Assembly: GCF_000368265.1 (NCBI RefSeq)
Contig: NZ_KB851219.1
Coordinates: forward strand, 1,058,369 to 1,122,368
Reading direction: 5' to 3'
Length of the DNA stretch: 64,000 bases
DNA from: Acinetobacter brisouisimilis
GTDB taxonomy: Bacteria; Pseudomonadota; Gammaproteobacteria; Pseudomonadales; Moraxellaceae
Part shown: positions 26,688 through 34,987 of the stretch, piece by piece
Layout of the letters: each line of letters starts with the position of its first letter
Position numbering within the stretch: position 1 is the stretch's first letter
The notes under the pieces: generated by a model
The model's input: the letters and a program-made list of their open reading frames with translations, nothing else
What the model was told of the DNA's origin: nothing
The model's database searches: none
Translations under genes and position numbers: made by a program

Positions 26688-29201
26688 GTAACTGTAGTTA
26701 TAACTGGTACTCGTACTGGTACTGTTACTATTACTGTCATTAATTGATCCACTACCGCTAATACTGGCTGAAACATGCATGGCTGACATTGCACCTGAAG
26801 CAAGTTGTGCATGTACCTGACCTGTTGCTTTTACTGCTTCAATCGCCAGCTGCGCTTTTTGAATGGCGTTTTGCATCTTAGCTTCATATTCCTTGAGCAT
26901 CATTTCAGCATAAGCAATATTAGTACGGACGTTCATATCCATATACCGTGCCTGTGTTTCGGAGTTTGCGATTTGCGTACGCAAATTCATATCAACATAT
27001 CGAGCATGTGTTTCAGCATACGCAATATTTGTCCTAGCATTCATATCAGCATAACGTGCTTGCATATCAGCATTGGCAATATTAGTACGCATCTTCATAT
27101 CGATATACTTGTTATAGACATCTGAATTTGCAACAGTAGTGCGTAATGCAAGATCTGCATAGCGTTGATGGGCTTCTGATACCGCAATCGCAGTACGTGA
27201 TTTCATATCCGCAAAACGTGCCAAAGTATCTGTATTTGCAATACCAATACGCATACGCATTTCAGCGTACTTAGCTTGGGCATCGGCATAAGCAATTTTA
27301 GTACGCGATGAGGAATCAATAGCACTCGCCTGAGTGCTCAGTTTTGTGGTTTCTACACTGGCTTTCGCTTTGAATGCTTCAACCTGTGCATTAAAAACTG
27401 CTGTCTGATTCTGTGCTTCACTCATCTTCGCATCAATGCCAGTTTTATATGCCTCAATATTGGCTTGATACTCAGATAGGCGAATCTTTGCAGCTTCCAT
27501 GCGTAGATCTGCTTCTTTACTCTTAATATTAGCTTTGGTTGAAACACCTTCAACCGTTGAAGCATACATACGCGCCAGTGAATCATACATTCCTGCTTTG
27601 GTCGCTTCTGCTTTGACCTGTGAATCATATGCATCGATCTTGAGTTTTTCACTGTTGACCTGTTCAGAATATGCCTGAACTTCAGTTTTATAGGCATCAA
27701 ACTTCGATTGAATCAAAGCCGCCTTAGCAGTTTGCCCCTGTACCAATGCTTTATAAATCTCAATATTCGATTGTACGGCTTCGATTTTTGCTTTAAAGAC
27801 ATCCACTTTTTGTTGATTAATCTGACCAATCACGGACTGTGCATCGAGCATCGTTTTATACGCCGTGATCTTAGAAATTGTTCCTTCAATTTTGGTTTTA
27901 TAGACATTAATCAACGACTCAAACGCCGTATTCTGTGCATTGAATAGACTGATCTGAGCATTCAAAATGCTGATCTTGCTATCAATCTGAAACTTGGCCA
28001 ACTGCATGATATTCCCAACATATGCCAGCCATAGATCTTGTTTCATTTTTTCCAAGGCAATGCCTTGTTCTGTCAGAAAACGGATATGTTCAAGCTGCTT
28101 GTCAAAAGCCTGAATCATGATGTCACGATTCAACTCAGCCGCTTTCAAACGACCTTGCTCACGGATTACGGCGATCTGTTTATCTAATGCACCTTGCGGC
28201 AATGAAAAACCACGGCTTGCCCATGTTTCAGTGATTTCCTGAACCGACTTTTCAGTTTCAGCATTATCACGTTCTCGCGCCCGGTTAAATAGCGCGTCTT
28301 CCACCGCTTGTGGCAAGCCTAAACCGACGTGGGAACCTTCTAACCATTGGCGGATCTCAAGCACTAATGGCTTAATAGCATTGTCCACGTTTGCCTTGTA
28401 ATAATCCTGAGTCACTACCCCTTTAGCATCTGCCAAGATTAAATCCAAGTTGTCAGGCATCGTGACATTAAAAACTGGTGCAGTTCCTTCAAAAATTGGT
28501 ACTTCTTCATACTTGAATGTTGGTAGGTTGACCTTTTCCAAGACACCCATATCAGGCAATACCACCTGTGGCACATCAGGAATGACCACATCATCTTTAA
28601 TGACTGGACGAAGTGGTAAATCAAACTGCGTTAATGCTGGTGCTGTTGGTAAATTTAAGATTGGAAATGCTGGTGCATCAGGTATATCAAAATCACTTAA
28701 ATCTAACGATGTCAGCAAGTTATCTAAATTAACTTTGTCAGGTAAATTACCAGTATCAATGTTACCAACGACTAGATTTGGTAATGTTGGTAAATTAATC
28801 GTGGTATCAAGGTTTGGGATTTGGCTTACATCTAAGAATGCTGGTGTGCTTAGATCATTCGTCAGTATGGGTGCATCAGGAATGGTAATATTTAAGCCAT
28901 CAAATGTTGGTGCTGACATATCCTTTGGCTGCTGAATATCAACACTAATGTTTGGTACAGTAGGAAGATTGGCATTCAGATCAGGAATAGGAATACTTGG
29001 CATCGGTGTAAAGTTGCTACTACTTGGCGTAGGTAGATTTTGAGGTTCAGCAACAGCATCAACCTGAATATTGGTTAATTGTGCTAATACTTTCGATACT
29101 TCTGCGGTAAATCCATTGGATAATTGTTCAAAATAAGCCATCTTATCTTGAACTTGAGTAATTGACTCCTGATATGCATTTTGATATTTACTATCTGCCA
29201 T
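26685..29201 (-). CDS. Long helical virion protein with 18-residue repeats
   Basis: An 838-residue protein in three parts. Residues 1-50 are helical. Residues 50-260 are rich in Pro, Asp and Leu with repeated LPTxPN or IPDxP units. From about 265 to 800 it is an almost unbroken helical region rich in Ala, Gln and Lys. At least six tandem 18-residue repeats of the form RYxDMxxRTxIAxxExxA lie near 625-770. The C-terminus is Ser, Asn and Thr-rich. The protein is probably a fibrous internal or tail component. It precedes the ejection-protein genes in the late operon; no named family is recognised. Confidence 0.7.
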   Translation of the reverse strand: MADSKYQNAYQESITQVQDKMAYFEQLSNGFTAEVSKVLAQLTNIQVDAVAEPQNLPTPSSSNFTPMPSIPIPDLNANLPTVPNISVDIQQPKDMSAPTFDGLNITIPDAPILTNDLSTPAFLDVSQIPNLDTTINLPTLPNLVVGNIDTGNLPDKVNLDNLLTSLDLSDFDIPDAPAFPILNLPTAPALTQFDLPLRPVIKDDVVIPDVPQVVLPDMGVLEKVNLPTFKYEEVPIFEGTAPVFNVTMPDNLDLILADAKGVVTQDYYKANVDNAIKPLVLEIRQWLEGSHVGLGLPQAVEDALFNRARERDNAETEKSVQEITETWASRGFSLPQGALDKQIAVIREQGRLKAAELNRDIMIQAFDKQLEHIRFLTEQGIALEKMKQDLWLAYVGNIMQLAKFQIDSKISILNAQISLFNAQNTAFESLINVYKTKIEGTISKITAYKTMLDAQSVIGQINQQKVDVFKAKIEAVQSNIEIYKALVQGQTAKAALIQSKFDAYKTEVQAYSEQVNSEKLKIDAYDSQVKAEATKAGMYDSLARMYASTVEGVSTKANIKSKEADLRMEAAKIRLSEYQANIEAYKTGIDAKMSEAQNQTAVFNAQVEAFKAKASVETTKLSTQASAIDSSSRTKIAYADAQAKYAEMRMRIGIANTDTLARFADMKSRTAIAVSEAHQRYADLALRTTVANSDVYNKYIDMKMRTNIANADMQARYADMNARTNIAYAETHARYVDMNLRTQIANSETQARYMDMNVRTNIAYAEMMLKEYEAKMQNAIQKAQLAIEAVKATGQVHAQLASGAMSAMHVSASISGSGSINDSNSNSTSTSTSYNYSY

Positions 29202-29204
29202 GAC

Positions 29205-30527
29205 TTATACTCTCCGCTTGGTTGCAGCAAGATCAATGTTTAAGTCATTGATATAACCATGCTCACCACTGATATTAATTTCAAAACTAAAATGACGGCC
29301 ACGCAAGCCACGCCCAAAGAGCACTCGCCCATTGGTTAAATAGTCTGCTTTTTCTGAAGGTAAAGAATAAAAATAGGTCTGCTTTGACCCTGTTTGAGTT
29401 GTACCAACCCCAACTTGAAGCTGTGTTGTAGTACCTGATAATTCATATTCAAGGTAGGCTGCAACAGGATGCACCAATTGACCACGCCCTAAATCAATCT
29501 TGCCTGTGACCAATTTACCTTGTACTGGCATCTGTGCATCCAAACGATACACACCATCATCAGCCACGCCATACAGCACACCGTCAATCACTGCTAGATC
29601 TCGATAGTTATATGCGTCATAACGGCTCATTGCCCAAGTATCAGCATTGGCAGTCCACGCATAACCATCTGTTGGCTGGTTTAAGAGAAGATCATCAATA
29701 AAGACATAATCTTGAAGATGTTGCTTTGCTGTTAAACTGCCTTTGGCCACATCACAAATGATCAGTTTATCTGTAATATGTTGTGAGAAAGTAATTGATG
29801 ATTGAAGCTTATCTGTAATCGCAATACGCTCATTAATATGCTCAATAAGTTGCACATATTCAGTCGTTCTATCGGCAACTTGTAGTACATCACTGATAGT
29901 ATCTAACTGAACAAGCATACTTTTATCAGCTATATGAGCCTTATCTGTGATCAAGACTTGTGCCTGTTTAAAGCTTCTGTCATGGTCAGTAACATGTACT
30001 TGATCAACTATCATTGTGCGGTTCTTATCAATGATAGTATCCGTAGCGGTCAAATGATCAGTAATGACATCGGAACGACTTAAATGGTCAGTTATGCTAT
30101 CTACAATAGAACATTGCTCTATAGCGAACTGAGTGCGATTAACCACCTGTATCACTTGATCAGCAATGACACATTGCTCCCTAACGACTTCAGTATGATT
30201 AATCGTTTGATTTAAATGATCACTAATCCTGAAACTATCTTCGACAAGTTGTAATATGCTGTGTGTGGCATTCTCAGAAATATGAACTGACTCTATAACA
30301 AAATCATTATTCTCAGTTGAAGAATTATTATCATCACTTTTAAAATTAAAATTGATTAAATCTTTAGAAGTTAAAGAAATATTCGCTATTTCTGGAAATT
30401 TAAAATTCAGTAGGTTTATATCATTAATTTTAAAATTAAATTTGATTAAATCTTTAGAGGTTAAAGAGGTATTTGCTATTTCTAAAAATTTAAAATTAAG
30501 CAAATCTGAATCATTATATTCACTCAT
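29205..30527 (-). CDS. Repeat-containing virion protein
   Basis: A 440-residue protein. Two tandem 30-residue repeats open it (LLNFKFxEIANxSLTSKDLI). From about 65 to 275 there are short repeats with a spaced I-x-D/ITD pattern. A globular C-terminal domain with TDGYAWTANADTW, DLAVIDGVLYGVADDGVYRL and a beta-rich end follows. It overlaps the preceding 850-residue gene by 8 bases. A tail or appendage component is likely from position; the family is not recognised. Confidence 0.65.
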   Translation of the reverse strand: MSEYNDSDLLNFKFLEIANTSLTSKDLIKFNFKINDINLLNFKFPEIANISLTSKDLINFNFKSDDNNSSTENNDFVIESVHISENATHSILQLVEDSFRISDHLNQTINHTEVVREQCVIADQVIQVVNRTQFAIEQCSIVDSITDHLSRSDVITDHLTATDTIIDKNRTMIVDQVHVTDHDRSFKQAQVLITDKAHIADKSMLVQLDTISDVLQVADRTTEYVQLIEHINERIAITDKLQSSITFSQHITDKLIICDVAKGSLTAKQHLQDYVFIDDLLLNQPTDGYAWTANADTWAMSRYDAYNYRDLAVIDGVLYGVADDGVYRLDAQMPVQGKLVTGKIDLGRGQLVHPVAAYLEYELSGTTTQLQVGVGTTQTGSKQTYFYSLPSEKADYLTNGRVLFGRGLRGRHFSFEINISGEHGYINDLNIDLAATKRRV

Positions 30528-33072
30528 TGATCACTCCAATAAATTGCTGATTTGTATTATCAGCAGAAAAAGCGGTTACATCTTGTGATTTAAATACATT
30601 GGATGATTTTCCAAGTCTAATACTGGCATATGATTTAGTTCCAAAGACAACCCTACAGCTATCAACATAATATTTACCGTTTTCATTCTCAAAAATGTCG
30701 CCTGAATCACCCTCTTTATATGCAATCTGACTTGCAACACCTAAAGTGTCACCACGAACGGTATATTTTTTAGGAGAGTATGTGGCACTTATAGGTACGT
30801 TTTTATAGTCACTTGTAGGTGGCTTATAACCATCCATCGTATAAGGAACTAATTCAACTTCATCACCAACTTCTGCCAATGGTCCACCCGATGTATAATT
30901 TTTATTACCACTGTCACCCAATCCACTCACTACAGCCTTATTACCAACTGTTCTAAATGAATATGTATAACGATCAGACATTTCTTGAGTTGCTGTTATA
31001 TACCCGATGCTCTCTCCACGCTCTCTCTCCATTTTCTGATGAACAAAACTATTTCGATCAAAATAAGGAATAAGTATGGTAGATGCTTGGCTAAAGCTTT
31101 GATGTGATGTGATATATAGCTTTGGTTTAAACTGATATCTTTTATTGAAGCCATCTGACACAACCAACTGAATCTCGCCAGGAACAAGATTACATATTTT
31201 TTCAAATTGCGGTTGAATTGATCTAAAATCAAAATCTGTCGTATAAAAAAGCCCAACTTGATATGACCAACCATAAGTTGTTGTCTTTTCAAAGGGAATA
31301 TGTAGTTTTGTATAGCCTTCAACCATATCAGGTATAGGCCATGCCACTGGCTTTTGGAATAAAGACCAGTCAACGGCATATCTTATGACTTTTAAAGTAT
31401 TGCCAACATAGTAGCCATACATGATGGTATTGCAGTTTTTTCTTTTATCAGAACCAGTAGGTCCACTAAAATCAAAGTATTTAAAAGGTACGTTACTATC
31501 GCTTGGATCAGGAAATGCAATCAATGCACTACTGTTTTCATGGGAATAATTATTTCCATATTCTACATAATCACTACCATACAAACTATTATTACCATCT
31601 GATATTCGTGGAATTCTAATTGCCGTACTGCCATAGAAATCGATTGAGTAGTCATAATATAGAAACCCTTTATCAACCATCGTGATATCTGCAACATGGT
31701 TTGCTATAGGTTGAAGTTCTAAGTCATTCCAAAATGTAATTTCATTATCTACAGAAATTATTTCTAAATTCGCTCTCTCTATTACGATGTCAAGCGATGC
31801 TCTCAATTTGTAGAATATTGGCTTTGCTTGTATTGAATCATCTTTTAAAAGATATAAAGCTGCTTGTAGATTATTTAAATATTCTGAAACCTTAGCAACA
31901 TCATCACCAGTAATAGTTACTTGTTCAGCCCAACCAAACTTAGATAAAGTAGGCTTTAATGAAATATTGATATGATAAGAATAACCGACCTTATATCCAT
32001 CTTCTATATTGTAGCAGGTGTTAAAACATTCACTTCCTTGTTTATTGAATGACCATCCACAAGCATCACTGTACGCACTATTTTTATAAAAATCATCTGT
32101 ATCACATAGTCTTATAATGACACCTGCTCTACGCCATGCTTCAAATTCTTTTTCATCAGTAGGGAAAGATTCCCCACTTGGTAATGCTCCAAATCTATCT
32201 AAAATTGTAATTAATTCAGTATCACCCTTATCAAAAATATAATGTTTAAATGCTTTTGTTGCAGTCGCAGGGATAATAGGAAATGGCATTGCATATAAAC
32301 CATCCTTAGATACTTGTAATAACCACGGCGACTCATCTGTATCAAATCCTACGGCATGAGTTTTAGAAAATTTATAATCATATTGGTATTTCCCTGATGC
32401 AATTGGAAAACCCTTATATGCTGGCATTCTTACACCATTAAGTTCTTTTTTTATATCATTCAAAATACTATTGGGTAAAAACATCTGAATATCTTCAAGG
32501 GTTTTATCCTTAAAGTTAGTTTTCTTTGGCTGCTTTCCATACCCACCTACAATTTGCATAACTTCAGCCATTGCCCCACTATACCAAGTTGGGCGCTGTA
32601 ACTGGTACTGTATCGATGCTCGTTCAAATTCAGGCACGATATCTTTATTTATACCGATATTAAATCTATTGAGTTCAATTTGTTGTTTTGGTAGTTCAGC
32701 ATCATCACTGTAATGGACAAGTCGTTTTCGAGTTAATGAACTGATTTTTAGTGATACTTTATTTCCATTTACTAACTCATTATTAATACTTCCACAAAAC
32801 AGCATAGGGATATCTAGTTTTATAATCTCATCTAATTTTTCATCCGTATCACTCGGATTTTTATAAATAATAACTTTAAATATTCCACCCATATATTGCA
32901 CGATAAAACGCCCACCATTTGGTAGGTCATAATATCTACGCATACTTTCAAGTTCTGATACTCGTTTGAAGTTCAAAAAACGGCGAACGACTGCATCAAC
33001 ATAAAGGCTATCTTGAGCAGTCAGTTTTCCGCCACCTTCAACAACAAGACCATGTGGCTGAGGACTATACAT
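30520..33072 (-). CDS. Large hypothetical structural protein
   Basis: An 850-residue protein without signal peptide or obvious membrane segments, rich in aromatic and beta-prone residues, beginning MYSPQPHGLVVEGGGK. No motif I can name. It is tightly packed between two other structural genes (2 bases after the previous stop, 8-base overlap with the next), so it is surely part of the virion operon. Size and beta-rich character suit a tail hub or tail-needle-associated protein, but this is inference. Confidence 0.65.
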   Translation of the reverse strand: MYSPQPHGLVVEGGGKLTAQDSLYVDAVVRRFLNFKRVSELESMRRYYDLPNGGRFIVQYMGGIFKVIIYKNPSDTDEKLDEIIKLDIPMLFCGSINNELVNGNKVSLKISSLTRKRLVHYSDDAELPKQQIELNRFNIGINKDIVPEFERASIQYQLQRPTWYSGAMAEVMQIVGGYGKQPKKTNFKDKTLEDIQMFLPNSILNDIKKELNGVRMPAYKGFPIASGKYQYDYKFSKTHAVGFDTDESPWLLQVSKDGLYAMPFPIIPATATKAFKHYIFDKGDTELITILDRFGALPSGESFPTDEKEFEAWRRAGVIIRLCDTDDFYKNSAYSDACGWSFNKQGSECFNTCYNIEDGYKVGYSYHINISLKPTLSKFGWAEQVTITGDDVAKVSEYLNNLQAALYLLKDDSIQAKPIFYKLRASLDIVIERANLEIISVDNEITFWNDLELQPIANHVADITMVDKGFLYYDYSIDFYGSTAIRIPRISDGNNSLYGSDYVEYGNNYSHENSSALIAFPDPSDSNVPFKYFDFSGPTGSDKRKNCNTIMYGYYVGNTLKVIRYAVDWSLFQKPVAWPIPDMVEGYTKLHIPFEKTTTYGWSYQVGLFYTTDFDFRSIQPQFEKICNLVPGEIQLVVSDGFNKRYQFKPKLYITSHQSFSQASTILIPYFDRNSFVHQKMERERGESIGYITATQEMSDRYTYSFRTVGNKAVVSGLGDSGNKNYTSGGPLAEVGDEVELVPYTMDGYKPPTSDYKNVPISATYSPKKYTVRGDTLGVASQIAYKEGDSGDIFENENGKYYVDSCRVVFGTKSYASIRLGKSSNVFKSQDVTAFSADNTNQQFIGVINE

Positions 33073-33074
33073 CG

Positions 33075-33656
33075 CTAAACTGTGAGATCTAACTCATAAC
33101 CAATTTGGTAAACATCACCATTTTGGAAAGTACGAGACGCTGCATATTTCGTTGCAGATACCAACACACCACTTGTACCACCACGTGTACTATTGGTTAA
33201 TAGTGCTGCACCTGTGACGTTTAAAGTTGCTGCTGTTGCAATCGTTAAAGATGCTGTTGCTGCCATATTGCTAATTGAACCACTTGAAGCTTCACTTGGT
33301 GTCCATACAGGACGTTTGGCATTGGTATAGCCTTCAGTTAGGCTGATAATTTCGGATGCAACTGATGGAAAATTTTCGGCTGTCCAGTTGGCTGCTGGTG
33401 CTGCTGCCCCACTAAACAGCGCCAAGTAATAACCTGCAGGTTTAGCAGTATTACCTAAAGCAACATTTAAAATATGAGCTAAACCTTCATTGACAACAAT
33501 GTTTAATGTATATGACCATTCACCGTCATTGATGCGATCAAAGTATTTACCTTTAACCTGAATGCCTTGTCGTGGGAAATAAAGTCCATTTTCTGTAACA
33601 TCATAAAGGTCTTTATCTAAAGATTTCTGAAGTTCTTTGCGTAGTCCGTACTTCAT
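33075..33656 (-). CDS. Hypothetical tail or head-associated protein
   Basis: A 193-residue protein. The first 60 residues are polar, and the middle GYYLALFSGAAAPAANWTAENFPS resembles the core of small phage structural proteins. The C-terminal part is rich in Ala, Thr and Ser. No family assigned with confidence. It lies behind a small intercistronic hairpin and directly before the 850-residue gene, so it is co-expressed with the structural genes. Confidence 0.6.
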   Translation of the reverse strand: MKYGLRKELQKSLDKDLYDVTENGLYFPRQGIQVKGKYFDRINDGEWSYTLNIVVNEGLAHILNVALGNTAKPAGYYLALFSGAAAPAANWTAENFPSVASEIISLTEGYTNAKRPVWTPSEASSGSISNMAATASLTIATAATLNVTGAALLTNSTRGGTSGVLVSATKYAASRTFQNGDVYQIGYELDLTV

Positions 33657-33662
33657 ATTCGC

Positions 33663-33695
33663 AACCTAAGTCAGCAATAAAATTGCCCTTAGGTT
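33663..33695 (-). other. Intercistronic hairpin
   Basis: An eight-base-pair stem AACCTAAG/CTTAGGTT with a 17-base loop lies just before the 193-residue gene and overlaps the stop of the upstream gene. A copy of the late motif is 26 bases upstream, the same order as at other borders. There is no T-run, so it is more likely an RNA-processing or translation element than a terminator. Confidence 0.5.
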
Positions 33696-34897
33696 ACTGT
33701 AGTTATAATTCTTCTCCCTAGCCTTACAGACCTACTGAGTTTTGCAGTAATTCCCTGAAGCTTTCCAGCATGGTATTGGGTGATCTGCCCTGTTGCTGTA
33801 CCCAAAACAAACCCATTCTCAGCAAGCCATAGCGCACAGTTGGCATTCTGAGAAACATCATCCCCAACTAAGTCAGCATCCACTAAAATACAGCTATCAT
33901 AAATTGGGGCTTGAGTTGATTTTCGGGTATAAGTCATATCCTTGGGTTGAGATCCTGTCAGAAATACAACATGGTCCGTTTGCCCTACCCAAATTCCACC
34001 ATCTACTGGCTGGATGAAGGTAATCCGCTGCGGCATCATCATATAACCATGACGTTCATCATAGAGGTGATATGCCATGGGTTCAGAAAACTTAATTACA
34101 TTTCGATCTGCGGTAATCAGGCGACCATTCCAATACTTCATAAACTTACCACTTGGCATAGGTGATAAGTGCTGAAACTGTGCCATTTTCCCTAATCGGC
34201 TAATCTCATGGATAGATACTTGGTTGGTCGATACTGGATAAGTCCCAAACTTGTATAACTCTCCGCCATTACGCTGTGTCACATAGATAGCAACGTCTGT
34301 CACAGTATCATCAAGGCAAAAAGGCAAAGTAACATTGATGCTCAAGTCATTGGTCTGGTCATAATCACTCTGGCCAGATAATTCGATATGAGTCATTGCT
34401 GATACTGCTGATTCAACGCCATTGCGTAACCAGGAGATAGCGACACCGTATTGACCTGTTTTAAGCGTACCATTGCCGTCTTGCTGTAATAACGCCGAGG
34501 CTGGCGTATCAATAGTTAAAGGACTGATAGTAAAACCATTATAAGAAAATAGACCTCTTGAGCCATTGATATAAACCAAGTTATTGATCACTTCAAATCG
34601 GACATTTTTCCCAACAAATGCCAGATTCTCAGAGGTCCATGTTTGTGGATTAACTCTAACAAGTTCGCCGTTGAGTGTTGCAAATACATCTTGATGTAAT
34701 GGACTTTGCCAAATATTCTCATATTTTAACGGCGTGACAAGTTCTCCACCTTTACGCAAGTGCAGCTTACCTGTTGCTGAAATATCAATATTCAATGCAT
34801 CACGTACAAACAAAGTAGGTGAATCACCACCACGCTTTAAGGCATCATCATCCTGAACATTATTCATACCAGCCAGTGGAAATAGTTTCTCTGCCAC
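33689..34897 (-). CDS. Beta-propeller-like tail protein
   Basis: A 402-residue beta-rich protein starting MAEKLFPLAGMNNVQDDDAL, with recurring short units such as LVYINGSRGLFSYNG, KYWNGRLITADRNVIKFSE and GGIWVGQTDHVVFLTG that look like propeller blades. Proteins of this kind occur in P22- and N4-like tail machines (nozzle or tail-tube-end proteins). That match is an inference from repeat pattern and location, not a family hit. Confidence 0.6.
   Translation of the reverse strand: MAEKLFPLAGMNNVQDDDALKRGGDSPTLFVRDALNIDISATGKLHLRKGGELVTPLKYENIWQSPLHQDVFATLNGELVRVNPQTWTSENLAFVGKNVRFEVINNLVYINGSRGLFSYNGFTISPLTIDTPASALLQQDGNGTLKTGQYGVAISWLRNGVESAVSAMTHIELSGQSDYDQTNDLSINVTLPFCLDDTVTDVAIYVTQRNGGELYKFGTYPVSTNQVSIHEISRLGKMAQFQHLSPMPSGKFMKYWNGRLITADRNVIKFSEPMAYHLYDERHGYMMMPQRITFIQPVDGGIWVGQTDHVVFLTGSQPKDMTYTRKSTQAPIYDSCILVDADLVGDDVSQNANCALWLAENGFVLGTATGQITQYHAGKLQGITAKLSRSVRLGRRIITTVT
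33721..33735 (-). promoter_or_regulatory. Late-region motif, copy d (degenerate)
   Basis: Plus strand GCCTTACAGACCTAC keeps the GCCTTACAG half but not the G-run. It lies within the last codons of the 402-residue gene and is followed by the 33663-33695 hairpin. The weakest copy. Confidence 0.3.
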
Positions 34898-34940
34898 GAC
34901 TAAGCTCCTTTTCTGAATTGCATCACTGGTACTTAAGCAA

Positions 34941-34968
34941 GATCAGGGCTAACGATGCAGCCCTGATT
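34941..34968. other. Intercistronic hairpin
   Basis: An inverted repeat ATCAGGGCT/AGCCCTGAT with an eight-base loop lies in the 90-base gap between the BspA-like fibre gene and the 402-residue gene. In the leftward sense no T-run follows, so it is probably an RNA-stabilising or partial termination structure. Confidence 0.45.
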
Positions 34969-34987
34969 ATTATTAATTGCTTAACCG

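Noticed and set aside
26685..29201. Tape-measure protein
   Set aside because: It is long and helical, but its place between tail and ejection genes, no tail-tube or chaperone genes nearby, and P22/N4-type head proteins argue against a long-tailed phage.
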